Assembly (NCBI RefSeq): GCF_021202945.1
Contig: NZ_JAJOYR010000002.1
Location: forward strand, 998,353-1,062,352
From: Stenotrophomonas sp. SY1
GTDB taxonomy: Bacteria > Pseudomonadota > Gammaproteobacteria > Xanthomonadales > Xanthomonadaceae
Length of the DNA: 64,000 nt
Reading direction: 5' to 3'
Each line of letters begins with the position of its first letter. Positions within the stretch are counted from its first letter, which is position 1. The position numbers and the translations under genes were made by a program. The notes beneath the pieces were generated by a model that worked only from the letters and a program-made list of their open reading frames with translations, did no database searches and was not told the origin of the DNA. Positions 25,223 to 34,227 of the stretch are shown one piece after another.

Positions 25223-26164
25223 ATGAGCTTCTGGTGGGTCAATCACAAGCAAACGCGTGCTCATGAGGTTCGCGGAGGCTATCTGTGGTCTCCGTACCGT
25301 AACGCGAATGGCGCTTTCAATCAGAGCTACGAGAACATGCGCCACGTGAAGGCTGGCGATATCGTGCTTTCCTACGGCTTCGGGCATATCGCGTATGTCG
25401 GTACGGTCACTGCTGCCGCGGTACCGGGACCAAAACCCGAAGAGTTTGGCAACGTAGGCGACAACTGGTCCGACGATGGCTGGCTAGTTGACGTGTACTT
25501 CGAGCAAGTGGCTCAGCCCTTGCGTCCTGTCGATCACCTGCAGCAAATAGCTCCACTGTTACCAGACAAGCATTCCCCAATCCAGAAAGCCACAGGGCAT
25601 GGCAACCAAGGCTGCTACCTGGCCGCGATCAGCGATGCGTTGGGCCATCTTCTCCTCGCGCTTCTTAAGATCGATCCGAAGCCTTGGCTCCATCATCTCG
25701 TAAGCGAGCATGTGCCCGCACCAGAGCTCCTAGAAGATTTGCACGTGATCGAGCGTGATCCAAACGTCCCTGAGACACAGCGCCTGCACCTGGCCAAAGC
25801 ACGCGTTGGCCAAGGCTTGTACCGAAAGCGTGTGATGCTTTTGGAGTCCGCTTGCCGCGTAACAGGCGTGGAAGATAGCCGGGTACTCATTGCGAGTCAT
25901 ATCAAGCCGTGGCGTGCGTCTAGCAACATCGAACGCCTCGATGGTCACAACGGCATTTTGCTGTCACCGCATGTGGACACTTTGTTCGACGACCACCTTA
26001 TGACATTTGAAGACAACGGACGCATGCATTTTCACCGCTCACTTTCCCCTGAGGTCCTGGAGCGCTGGGGCATTAATCCGCACAAGAAGACTGATCAGTT
26101 CAGACCCGAACAAAAGTTCTTTCTTGGTCACCACCGTGCGATCTTCGGCGCAAAGATTGCTTAG
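25223..26164 (+). CDS. HNH endonuclease with N-terminal EVE-like domain, probable modification-dependent restriction enzyme
   Basis: 313 residues in two parts. The N-terminal about 140 residues (FWWVNHKQTRAHEVRGGYLW, SYENMRHVKAGDIVLSYGFG, IAYVGTVTAAAV) look like an EVE/PUA-type base-reading domain. The C-terminal domain from about residue 200 is HNH_2-like: CRVTGVEDSRVLIASHIKPW, LDGHNGILLSPHVDTLFDDH, with the His-Asn-His residues present. EVE-HNH enzymes are known or suspected to cut DNA with modified cytosines. ATG 25223 has GGAG 8 bases upstream; the frame is open further left but lacks a start. The gene precedes a large helicase gene by 137 bases. Confidence 0.8.
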   Translation: MSFWWVNHKQTRAHEVRGGYLWSPYRNANGAFNQSYENMRHVKAGDIVLSYGFGHIAYVGTVTAAAVPGPKPEEFGNVGDNWSDDGWLVDVYFEQVAQPLRPVDHLQQIAPLLPDKHSPIQKATGHGNQGCYLAAISDALGHLLLALLKIDPKPWLHHLVSEHVPAPELLEDLHVIERDPNVPETQRLHLAKARVGQGLYRKRVMLLESACRVTGVEDSRVLIASHIKPWRASSNIERLDGHNGILLSPHVDTLFDDHLMTFEDNGRMHFHRSLSPEVLERWGINPHKKTDQFRPEQKFFLGHHRAIFGAKIA

Positions 26165-26301
26165 CGAACCAACCTCAGCATCCCGAAAATCTTGCGCGGC
26201 GGCAATATTGAGAAAAATCACACAACCAAGATCACCATTGCATCTCTACGACGTAGTCTGGCCAAAATTTGGCATCCATAGAAAGAGGACAAGGAAATCC
26301 C

Positions 26302-28896
26302 ATGGCATTCAAGCGCGTAACAAAGATTCCTCAGGCAACCAGCAGCCCTGAAAATCTAATATTCGACTTACCTAGACGAAAGATCCCGGGTGTACTCACG
26401 CATCAGTCTGAAGTAATGAGGGCTTATTATGAGACGTCAACTGAGAAGTCTGACGTCGCGCTACAGTTACCAACCGGGAGCGGAAAGACGCTAGTTGGAG
26501 CACTAATAGCCGAATGGATTCGCAGAAAGAAGGGAGAACGTGTTGTCTACTTAACCCCAACAAAGCAGCTTGTCAATCAAGTGGTAACTCAATGCGAGTC
26601 GCGATACGGTATTCAGGCAAATGGTTTCACGGGAGCAAAATCCGACTATTCACCCTCCAGTCGCTCCGAGTACAAAACCGCAGAAAAGATTGCCATTACC
26701 AACTACAGCAGCCTGTTCAACACTAATCCATTCTTCTGCGATGCGGATGTAATCATCATTGATGACTCACATGCTGCGGAAAACTATATTGCAAGCATGT
26801 GGTCCGTCTCACTATTAAAAGTTGATCACGATCACACGGCTTGTTTCAACTCCATTGTCAGCGCACTAAAACCGCATCTCGACGATGCCAGCAACTACAA
26901 ACTTCGATCAAGTAGGGACGAAAATAATGGATGGATCGACAAAGTTCCCACCCCTTCTTTTATAAAATCTATAAACGAGATTCGCTCAATAATTGACGAG
27001 CACGCAACAACCGTAAAAAGCATTCGATACCCATGGTCCCTCATTCGAAGTAACCTCCATGCATGCCATCTATATTTAAACGAAAGCGAAATACTGATTC
27101 GACCATTGATACCACCCACATGGACTCACGAAGCATTCACCAATGCTCGCCAACGAATCTACATGTCTGCGACGCTTGGAAAAGGCGGTGATCTAGAGCG
27201 CCTATTTGGACGAAAGAAAATTCATCGCATATCGACACCAACAGGATGGGACAAACAAGGGGTTGGTCGCAGACTGTTCCTATTTCCTGGCATGAGCCTT
27301 GATGACAAAGAAGCAAGCAATCTTCGTTTGAGCATGATGCAGAGAGCTGGCAGAAGCCTCGTGCTAGTACCTAGCACAACAAACGGAGAAAGCATCCGAA
27401 CTGAAATTGAAAGCAAAATTAGCTTTCGCACTTTGGATGCGGTCGATATCGAAGTCACAAAAGATCCATTCCTGAAAGAAAATCATGCTGTGGCAATCGT
27501 TGCAAATCGATATGACGGAATTGACTTTCCAGGGGACGAATGTCGTGTCACGTTTGTGGAGGGCCTTCCCACCGCAACGAACATGCAGGAAAAGTTTTTG
27601 ATGTCCCGCATGGCCGCCAATGTTCTATTCAACGAAAGAGTACAAACGCGTGTCCTTCAAGCCATTGGACGATGCACAAGGTCACTCGAGGATTATTCCG
27701 CAGTTATTGTCAACGGCCTGGACCTTCAGGATTACCTTACTGACAAAAAACGCCGATCATATCTACACCCTGAGATCCAAGCAGAGCTCCAGTTTGGCAT
27801 AGAGCAATCCATGGCCGCCAAGCCCAAAGACTTCCTGGATAATTTGAATATCTTTCTGGCGAACGATGAGGAATGGGAGTCTGCAAACCAAGACATATTG
27901 GATCTGAGAGACAGCTACACTCAAGATAACTTCCCTGCGATCACGGCACTTGAGTCAGCCGTACCCCATGAAATTGATTTCCAAAAAAGCATTTGGCAGG
28001 GCGATTTCGTTGATGCAATGGATGCGGCATCACGCGTACTAGGTCTGGTCGGTGGCGAGCACCTCAGGGGATATAGGGCACTTTGGAACTATCTTGCGGG
28101 TTCCGCGGCGAACCAAGCCTACCTGAACGGCCAGCTCGCAACGAATGAACGTTCAGACAAATACTTTACAGATGCCAAGAATGCAGCAGTAGGGCTACTT
28201 TGGCTAGTTCGACTCGCGACAGAGAAGGACAGCGCATCTGACAAGAATCCTGATCCAGAAGACATCATTCGAATGGAGCAGATTGAGAACATTGAGAACG
28301 TTTTCGAGAGGTACGGAACCACTCACGACAGAAGGTATGCTGCCCAGGAAAAGTTCATTCTGGAAGGTATAAACAGCATAGATCTATTTGAAACAGCGCA
28401 CGTTCACCTCGGGGAGTTTCTCGGTTTCAATTCCAACAAGCGAGAGGCTGATGGCTCCCCAGATCCTTGGTGGAAAGTTGGAGAAATTTGCTTCGTCTTT
28501 GAAGACCACGCAGGGGCAAAACCAGATTCGCAACTGAGCGTTGAAAAGGCGAGACAGGCTGCAGATCACCCGCGCTGGATGAGATTGAATGTTGATAACA
28601 TTAAAAGCTCGCTTATCTACCCAATATTGGTGTCACCCACCTCAAGAGCGTCCATCGGGGCGGAACCGCATCTAAAAGAGGTGTTCCTATGGCCCCTCGA
28701 TGATTTTCGTCAATGGGCCACACAGGCACTTTCAACCATTAGGGAGATTCGAAAGACCTTTTCCTCCCCTGGCGACATTGCCTGGCGCGCGGAAGCAATA
28801 TCAAAACTCAGAATGTCGGGACTTGATGCGCCGTCGATCAGACGCGACAGAACAGCAAGCTGCGCTGCCGACAGATTCACCTTCACAGGCTCCTAG
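26302..28896 (+). CDS. Large superfamily 2 DEAD/DEAH-type helicase, probable defence function
   Basis: 864 residues. Walker A LPTGSGKT (about 56-63), motif Ia VVYLTPTKQLVNQ, motif II IIIDDSHAAE (a DDSH variant of DEAH, 154-157), motif III-like IYMSATLGKGGDLERLFG, and a C-terminal helicase part of DinG/Rad3 style ending in QAIGRCTRS (about 452-460). About 400 further residues follow with no domain recognised. ATG 26302 has AAGGA 7 bases before it. Much more AT-rich than core genes. Together with the HNH gene it suggests a nuclease-helicase antiphage module. Confidence 0.82.
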   Translation: MAFKRVTKIPQATSSPENLIFDLPRRKIPGVLTHQSEVMRAYYETSTEKSDVALQLPTGSGKTLVGALIAEWIRRKKGERVVYLTPTKQLVNQVVTQCESRYGIQANGFTGAKSDYSPSSRSEYKTAEKIAITNYSSLFNTNPFFCDADVIIIDDSHAAENYIASMWSVSLLKVDHDHTACFNSIVSALKPHLDDASNYKLRSSRDENNGWIDKVPTPSFIKSINEIRSIIDEHATTVKSIRYPWSLIRSNLHACHLYLNESEILIRPLIPPTWTHEAFTNARQRIYMSATLGKGGDLERLFGRKKIHRISTPTGWDKQGVGRRLFLFPGMSLDDKEASNLRLSMMQRAGRSLVLVPSTTNGESIRTEIESKISFRTLDAVDIEVTKDPFLKENHAVAIVANRYDGIDFPGDECRVTFVEGLPTATNMQEKFLMSRMAANVLFNERVQTRVLQAIGRCTRSLEDYSAVIVNGLDLQDYLTDKKRRSYLHPEIQAELQFGIEQSMAAKPKDFLDNLNIFLANDEEWESANQDILDLRDSYTQDNFPAITALESAVPHEIDFQKSIWQGDFVDAMDAASRVLGLVGGEHLRGYRALWNYLAGSAANQAYLNGQLATNERSDKYFTDAKNAAVGLLWLVRLATEKDSASDKNPDPEDIIRMEQIENIENVFERYGTTHDRRYAAQEKFILEGINSIDLFETAHVHLGEFLGFNSNKREADGSPDPWWKVGEICFVFEDHAGAKPDSQLSVEKARQAADHPRWMRLNVDNIKSSLIYPILVSPTSRASIGAEPHLKEVFLWPLDDFRQWATQALSTIREIRKTFSSPGDIAWRAEAISKLRMSGLDAPSIRRDRTASCAADRFTFTGS

Positions 28897-29000
28897 ATAA
28901 TCACCAAACTTGATTAATAGGACCATATTGACTCCCCGTAGTCCAATGCTAGGCTGAAACAGAAATTTCCGGTTCGCGGTACCGGCACACTTGGCGGGCA

Positions 29001-29222
29001 TCAGCCCGCCGAGGCTGTCGCGAGCATCTTGGCATTATAATCCGCCAGCCTCTGCCCTTGCCGTTCGCGTATTTCTCCGAGATTGCTGAGAACGTGCAGA
29101 TTCTGTATGCCGCGTCGATAGCTGTGACACCTCTCCAACATTGCCTCATGCCCGTACCAACAACGAAAACTGGCGACGTAATTAGAGCGAAGAACGCCCC
29201 AAAGAGCACGCCACTGGATCAC
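29001..29222 (-). CDS. Doubtful small open frame, possibly a gene remnant
   Basis: 73 residues if started at the GTG at 29222 (MIQWRALWGVLRSNYVASF; later QNLHVLSNLGEIRERQG). Composition is protein-like and the frame continues upstream to a TGA just before a hydrophobic stretch (SFILILYFF) in the same frame. A membrane protein inactivated by a nonsense change is therefore possible. There is no ribosome site and no family is recognised. Confidence 0.3.
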   Translation of the reverse strand: MIQWRALWGVLRSNYVASFRCWYGHEAMLERCHSYRRGIQNLHVLSNLGEIRERQGQRLADYNAKMLATASAG

Positions 29223-29315
29223 GTATTTCCAGTGCGCCGTTCAGCTAGCGACGAAGAAATACAGGATCAGAATAAAACTGCAAGGCCGACCACTACTCGG
29301 AAAGTGGAGGTGGGT

Positions 29316-29329
29316 GGGGGGGGGGGGGG
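29316..29329. repeat. Homopolymer of 14 G
   Basis: Uninterrupted G14 just after GTGGGT. It lies 26 bases beyond the stop of the DndC-like gene and 94 bases upstream of the doubtful frame at 29222. Confidence 0.9.
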
Positions 29330-29354
29330 ATCGACCTCACCAGAATTTCTGTAT

Positions 29355-30395
29355 CTATTTTCCGCGAAGCCTCAGCCTCTCTTCTGGTTCAGCATCCTGC
29401 CTCCACAAGTCCTTTATTAACGCGATCTCAGCATGAGACAGCAACTCCCTGCCAACCGCCTCCTCCAGCAATTGAATCTCCTTGAATATTATCTTCCGTC
29501 CCTCCACAGTGAATGGACCGAGGCCGACGGCACCGTTTCTCCTGACCGGCCAGCGAAAACTTGCTTGCGCTCTAAATAGCTGCAACCAGTCTCTGAAATC
29601 TAGATATGGCTGTAACCAGGCCTTTCCGTTCTTGACCATATTTTCGGTCGATTTATCCCGCCTAACAACGGTACAGGTCCAACACCCGAATCTTCCAGAC
29701 GCGCACGGGGGAGCGAGTGGCGACTTGACCATTGGACATTCTTCGGTCGCGCCCCTATAGAGCTCCTCTAACGCGATTGAGTCAATCGATGAAGGAAGAT
29801 CAATGAGTTGTGCCGCAGCCCAGACCATTTCAAGATTGAAATCCAGCACCGGCAGGAGGAGATCACGCTGAGCACCTTCGCGTTGAACCTGCCATATAGC
29901 CTCCTCACCTCCTCCCTTCGCCAAAGATCTGTCTCGCTGGCGACTTTCGCCATAGCGTAGACCAAGGACTACCGCAGCGTCACCTGGCGATGCCTTAATA
30001 AAGCGCTGAACTGGAAGCACCCTAAGACCTTTCGTGCACCAGCGGAATCGATTAGTTGGAGGTGCATATCCACGACCAACTACCCTAGCAAAGAATCCCT
30101 CTTTCAGCGGAGCCTTGAGAATTTCGATTCGCAAATTTGGAAAGATTACAGGAAGCTCCCTCTGCATTCCTTCCAGTGTTCGCTTTGCAAAGAAATCGAG
30201 CTCCGGATTCTCAACCCCGGTATCACAATAAATAACCGTAATACAATCATCTTCGCAACCAGACTCCCTAGATGCCGCGAGAAATACCTTCAAGGCAGCT
30301 GTCGAATCCTTCCCCCCCGAATATCCAATTATCCATGATCGATCTCTATTTTTCTTGATCTCTATCGCACACCTTGAAATCGCGTTACTGATCAC
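29355..30395 (-). CDS. DndC-like ATP-pyrophosphatase/sulfurtransferase (PAPS-reductase family)
   Basis: 346 residues. PP-loop WIIGYSGGKDSTAAL (about 22-36), the CDTGVENPE segment, RFRWCTKGLRVLP with a cysteine typical of PAPS reductases, and a C-terminal Cys cluster CPMVKSPLAPPCASGRFGC with WTCTVV and DKSTENMV. That cluster matches DndC, which binds an iron-sulfur cluster and activates DNA for phosphorothioation. No dndB, dndD, dndE, sspB or iscS is nearby, so this is a DndC relative outside the classical operon. It overlaps the upstream membrane-protein gene by 11 bases. Confidence 0.87.
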   Translation of the reverse strand: MISNAISRCAIEIKKNRDRSWIIGYSGGKDSTAALKVFLAASRESGCEDDCITVIYCDTGVENPELDFFAKRTLEGMQRELPVIFPNLRIEILKAPLKEGFFARVVGRGYAPPTNRFRWCTKGLRVLPVQRFIKASPGDAAVVLGLRYGESRQRDRSLAKGGGEEAIWQVQREGAQRDLLLPVLDFNLEMVWAAAQLIDLPSSIDSIALEELYRGATEECPMVKSPLAPPCASGRFGCWTCTVVRRDKSTENMVKNGKAWLQPYLDFRDWLQLFRAQASFRWPVRRNGAVGLGPFTVEGRKIIFKEIQLLEEAVGRELLSHAEIALIKDLWRQDAEPEERLRLRGK

Positions 30396-31014
30396 TAGCC
30401 CTCTCCGGATCGGACATTCTCAACTTAACTTTTTTGACTAGATCAGGAAGGAATCGCCGAGCTATCACATTAATTTGCCCATCTACAAGCTCAAGATGTC
30501 GCGCGATTGATTTACGCCATAGCAGATAGCAAAGTACAACTGCAGCTGATGAGACATGCAGGACCAGCCCTCCCTTTCCGCCGAGCACAAGCCCCCCTCC
30601 TATAATCGATGCGGCTAGCGAAATCCAGATGCCGCAGTGCGTGCTCGTCACAAGAAGGCCGTTAAAGAATATCCCCTTACTCTTTATCTCGAGAGAATTG
30701 TCAGAGTCGACTAGCGCATAAAAATGAGGAGAGATTTCACTCCACGACCTACCGCGTAGTTCCGGGGCAGCTGAGATTAGACGATCTCTAATTCGATCAT
30801 TTACGCCTCTAAATGCCCCCTCAGAAGCCCATTTACCCATCAATAGACCGTAAAGCCCCCCTACTATGTATCCACACAGGAGAAGCTTAGAAGCATCCAT
30901 CTCCCAGAAACTGAACCTGCAATCCAATGCGAATTTGCACGTCAGATCAAAGTAAGCCAGGACCATTAGTCCTGGCGCCAGTGCTCGAAGTGATCTCAAG
31001 AGTGCGTATTCCAT
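30385..31014 (-). CDS. Membrane protein of the DndC-like two-gene unit, unknown function
   Basis: 209 residues with four likely membrane segments: about residues 12-30, 45-62, 118-140 and 148-165. A cytosolic loop between the first and second pairs contains NDRIRDRLISAAPELRGRS; the C-terminal part (RHLELVDGQINVIARRF) is basic. GAGGG lies about 8 bases before the ATG. No family is recognised. The overlap with the DndC-like gene means both are made together, suggesting a membrane-linked effector or sensor paired with a sulfur-chemistry enzyme. Confidence 0.75.
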   Translation of the reverse strand: MEYALLRSLRALAPGLMVLAYFDLTCKFALDCRFSFWEMDASKLLLCGYIVGGLYGLLMGKWASEGAFRGVNDRIRDRLISAAPELRGRSWSEISPHFYALVDSDNSLEIKSKGIFFNGLLVTSTHCGIWISLAASIIGGGLVLGGKGGLVLHVSSAAVVLCYLLWRKSIARHLELVDGQINVIARRFLPDLVKKVKLRMSDPERASDQ

Positions 31015-31115
31015 GATGCCCTCTACCTGTTTTCTATGAGGTACAGTCTAATCCGCAGCAGTCACGCGGGAAGCGACTTTTATGAGGCTTGGCAATACCA
31101 CGACATACGGCAACG

Positions 31116-31142
31116 AAAAGGGCGGCCGATGGCCGCCCTTTT
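31116..31142 (-). terminator. aceE terminator
   Basis: Perfect 12-bp stem AAAAGGGCGGCC / GGCCGCCCTTTT with a 3-base loop, 22 bases past the aceE stop. The stem ends in T runs on both strands, so it could stop transcription both ways and insulate the accessory island from the core. Confidence 0.93.
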
Positions 31143-31164
31143 CCACGTCAATTAATTGACCAAA

Positions 31165-33852
31165 TCAAACCCCAACAGGATTACTCTTCTCCGGATCAAT
31201 CCCATACTGCTTGATAGCCCGGGCAACATCCTTCGCCGTCATCTTCCCGTCCTTCGCCAGCGCTGCGATTGCGGCATGCGCGATGTAATAACGGTCAACC
31301 TCGAAGAAGCGACGCAGGTTGGCGCGGGTGTCCGAGCGGCCGAAGCCATCGGTGCCCAATACCGAGTACGTGCCCGGCACGAACGCACGGATCTGGTCGG
31401 TGTAGGCGCGCACGTAATCCGTTGCGGCGATGACCGGGCCCTGGCGGCCTTCCAGCAGCTGGGTGACGTACGGCTTGCGCTGTTCGGCTTCCGGGTGCAG
31501 GCGATTCCAACGCTCGGCGTCGAAACCATCGCGACGCAGTTCGTTGAAGCTCGGGCAGCTCCAGATGTCGGCGGTGACGCCGAAATCCTTGTCCAGCAGT
31601 TCGGCCGCTGCAATGGCCTCGCGCAGGATGGTGCCGCTGCCCAGCAGCTGCACGCGCAGCTCGCCCTTCTTCGGCTTGCCGGCGTCGGTGAGCAGATACA
31701 TGCCCTTGATGATGCCTTCGGCTGCGCCTGCCGGCATGGCCGGGTGGGCGTAGTTCTCGTTCATCAGGGTGATGTAGTAGTACTCGTCGATCTGGTCTTC
31801 CATCATGGCCTTGGTGCCGTGCTGGAGGATCACAGTGACTTCGTAGCCGAAGGTCGGGTCGTAGCTGCGCACGTTCGGGATGCCGCCAGCGACGATGTGG
31901 CTGAAGCCGTCTTCGTGCTGCAGGCCTTCGCCGTTGAGCGTGGTGCGGCCGGCGGTGCCGCCGAGCAGGAAGCCGCGGGTACGCATGTCCGCTGCCTGCC
32001 AGGCGATGTCACCGATGCGCTGGAAGCCGAACATCGAGTAGTAGATGTAGAACGGCAGCATCGGCACATTGCTGACCGAATAGCTGGTACCGGCCGCCAT
32101 CCACGAGGACATGGCACCCGGCTCGCTGATGCCCTGCTGCAGCACCTGGCCGCTCTGGTCTTCGCGGTAGTACATCAGCTGGTCGGCATCGACCGGCTTG
32201 TACTTCTGGCCGTACGGGGCGTAGATGCCGATCTGGCGGAACAGGCCTTCCATGCCGAAGGTGCGCGCTTCGTCGGCGACGATCGGCACCAGGCGCGGGC
32301 CCAGCTCCTTGTCACGCAGGCTGATGTTCAGCGTCTGCACGAAGGCCATGGTGGTGGAGTACGTACGCTCGCCCGATTCCTTGAGCAGACGCTCGTAGGT
32401 TTCCAGCTTCGGTGCGATGAAGGACTTGTCGGCCTTCTGGCGACGCTGCGGCAGGTAGCCACCCAGCGAAGCGCGACGCTCCTGCAGGTACTTCACTTCC
32501 GGCGAATCCGGGCCCGGGTGGTAGAACGGCACCTGACCGTCCTTGAGCTGCTCGTCGGTGACCGGGATGTTGAAGCGGTCGCGGAAATGGCGGACCGACT
32601 CGTCGTCCAGCTTCTTGGTCTGGTGGGTCGGGTTCAGTGCCTCACCGGCGCTGCCCATGCCGTAGCCCTTGACCGTCTTGGCCAGGATCACGGTCGGCAT
32701 GCCCTTGGTGTTCACGGCCTGGTGGTAGGCGGCGTACACCTTGTGCGGATCGTGGCCACCACGGTTAAGGCGCCAGATGTCGTCGTCGGACAGGCCGGCG
32801 ACCATCGCAGCGGTTTCCGGGTACTTGCCGAAGAAATGCTCGCGCGTATACGCGCCGCCGAAGGCCTTGCAGTTCTGGTATTCGCCGTCGACGGTTTCCA
32901 TCATCAGCTTCTTCAGGACGCCGTTGGTGTCCTTGGCCAGCAGGGCATCCCAGTAACCGCCCCACAGCAGCTTGATGACATTCCAGCCGCCACCACGGAA
33001 CACGCCTTCCAGTTCCTGGATGATCTTGCCGTTGCCGCGCACCGGGCCGTCCAGGCGCTGCAGGTTGCAGTTGACCACGAAGATCAGGTTGTCCAGGCCT
33101 TCGCGGCCGGCCAGCGCGATGGCGCCGAGGGTTTCCGGCTCGTCCGACTCGCCGTCACCGATGAAGCACCACACCTTGCGGTCGGACTTCTCGATCAAGC
33201 CACGGTTTTCCAGGTAACGCAGGAACTGCGCCTGGTAGATGGCGGCCAGCGGGCCCAGGCCCATCGACACGGTCGGGGTCTGCCAGTAATCGGGCATCAG
33301 CCACGGGTGCGGATACGACGACAGACCGCCGCCGTCCACTTCCATGCGGAACTTGTCCAGCTGCTGCTCGTCGATGCGGCCTTCCAGGAAGGAACGCGCA
33401 TAGATGCCCGGGGCGCTGTGGCCCTGGATGAAGAGCAGGTCGCCCGGATGGGTGTCGCTCGGGGCGCGCCAGAAGTGGTTGAAGCCCACGTCGTACAGCG
33501 TTGCGCCAGAGGCGAACGAAGCGATGTGGCCGCCCAGGTCACCCGGCTTGCGGTTGGCACGCACCACGGTCGCCATCGCGTTCCAGCGGATGATCGAGCG
33601 GATGCGCCATTCCAGCTCGGCGTTGCCGGGGCTCTTGGCCTCCAGCTGCGGCTCGATGGTATTGACGTATTCGGTGGTGGGCGAGAACGGCAGAAACGCG
33701 CCCGAACGACGGGTCAGTTCAACCATGCCTTCCAGCAACTGATGTGCGCGCTCGGGGCCCTCGACATCGATAACGGCCTTCAACGACTCGATCCACTCCT
33801 GGGTTTCCAGGGGGTTCGGGTCGTTGTTCAGCACTTCATTCAACCAGTTCAT
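31165..33852 (-). CDS. aceE: Pyruvate dehydrogenase E1 component, homodimeric type
   Basis: 895 residues, the normal length. E1 decarboxylates pyruvate with thiamine diphosphate and acetylates the lipoyl group of E2. Seen: N-terminal NDPNPLETQEWIESL, ASFASGATLYDVGFNHFWR, GHSAPGIYARSFLEGR, the ThDP-binding CFIGDGESDEPE ... VVNCNLQRLDGPVRGNGK, and C-terminal FGVTADIWSCPSFNELRRDG. The next gene leftward is not aceF; a terminator follows, so E2 and E3 are encoded elsewhere. The aceE promoter must lie in 33853-34180. Confidence 0.98.
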   Translation of the reverse strand: MNWLNEVLNNDPNPLETQEWIESLKAVIDVEGPERAHQLLEGMVELTRRSGAFLPFSPTTEYVNTIEPQLEAKSPGNAELEWRIRSIIRWNAMATVVRANRKPGDLGGHIASFASGATLYDVGFNHFWRAPSDTHPGDLLFIQGHSAPGIYARSFLEGRIDEQQLDKFRMEVDGGGLSSYPHPWLMPDYWQTPTVSMGLGPLAAIYQAQFLRYLENRGLIEKSDRKVWCFIGDGESDEPETLGAIALAGREGLDNLIFVVNCNLQRLDGPVRGNGKIIQELEGVFRGGGWNVIKLLWGGYWDALLAKDTNGVLKKLMMETVDGEYQNCKAFGGAYTREHFFGKYPETAAMVAGLSDDDIWRLNRGGHDPHKVYAAYHQAVNTKGMPTVILAKTVKGYGMGSAGEALNPTHQTKKLDDESVRHFRDRFNIPVTDEQLKDGQVPFYHPGPDSPEVKYLQERRASLGGYLPQRRQKADKSFIAPKLETYERLLKESGERTYSTTMAFVQTLNISLRDKELGPRLVPIVADEARTFGMEGLFRQIGIYAPYGQKYKPVDADQLMYYREDQSGQVLQQGISEPGAMSSWMAAGTSYSVSNVPMLPFYIYYSMFGFQRIGDIAWQAADMRTRGFLLGGTAGRTTLNGEGLQHEDGFSHIVAGGIPNVRSYDPTFGYEVTVILQHGTKAMMEDQIDEYYYITLMNENYAHPAMPAGAAEGIIKGMYLLTDAGKPKKGELRVQLLGSGTILREAIAAAELLDKDFGVTADIWSCPSFNELRRDGFDAERWNRLHPEAEQRKPYVTQLLEGRQGPVIAATDYVRAYTDQIRAFVPGTYSVLGTDGFGRSDTRANLRRFFEVDRYYIAHAAIAALAKDGKMTAKDVARAIKQYGIDPEKSNPVGV

Positions 33853-34181
33853 TGGCGCTCCCAGTTACTGCACGCACGCGCGCGCTTGTCGTTATTTTGA
33901 GCCGCAAAGTGTAGCGCACCCGGCCCCTTGCAAAGCTGGCTACGCATACGTATGGAGGCTTAAAAGCCAGTGTCTGCAAGACAGTTGCGACAAGCCTTGC
34001 GCGGCAATCAGGACATTGCGGGACAGTCCGTATCGCATTTCGACCAATGACAGCCTGCCTTGCCTTGATGACCGGCCAGCGACGCCCTCGCTGCGGGCGC
34101 AGATCCGGCGGGGAGCAGTGCCGGTTGTGGAATCTGAACGAATTGGGTGTCCAGCAGAACTGACCATTGGCAATCCCAGAG
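33853..34181. other. No gene seen; divergent aceE/regulator promoter region
   Basis: About 330 bases between the divergent genes, before the operator of the PadR-like regulator. Short frames exist on both strands but none is convincing. No riboswitch or repeat recognised. Confidence 0.5.
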
Positions 34182-34224
34182 TTTTAGATATATCTTTTTT
34201 CACCACGAATCGATATATCTAAAA
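34182..34224 (+). promoter_or_regulatory. Doubled palindromic operator upstream of the PadR-like regulator
   Basis: TTTTAGATATATC (34182-34194) is repeated as a perfect inverted copy GATATATCTAAAA at 34212-34224. Each arm also contains the 8-bp palindrome GATATATC, with centres 25 bp apart. The second arm ends 3 bases before the start codon at 34228, so binding would block initiation: a likely autoregulatory operator. Confidence 0.85.
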
Positions 34225-34227
34225 GCC

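Larger units (their letters stand above)
28897..29354. other. Intergenic region between convergent genes with a poly-G tract
   Basis: 458 bases between the helicase stop and the DndC-like stop. It holds a 14-base G run (29316-29329) and a weak minus-strand frame at 29001-29222. No other feature recognised. Confidence 0.5.

Noticed and set aside
29058..29420. Plus-strand frame crossing the G14 tract (poly-Gly segment)
   Set aside because: It overlaps the end of the DndC-like gene, has no ribosome site, and owes its length to the homopolymer.
29355..31014. A DNA phosphorothioation (Dnd/Ssp) operon
   Set aside because: Only a DndC-like gene is present; no DndB, DndD, DndE, IscS or SspB-type product is encoded nearby.
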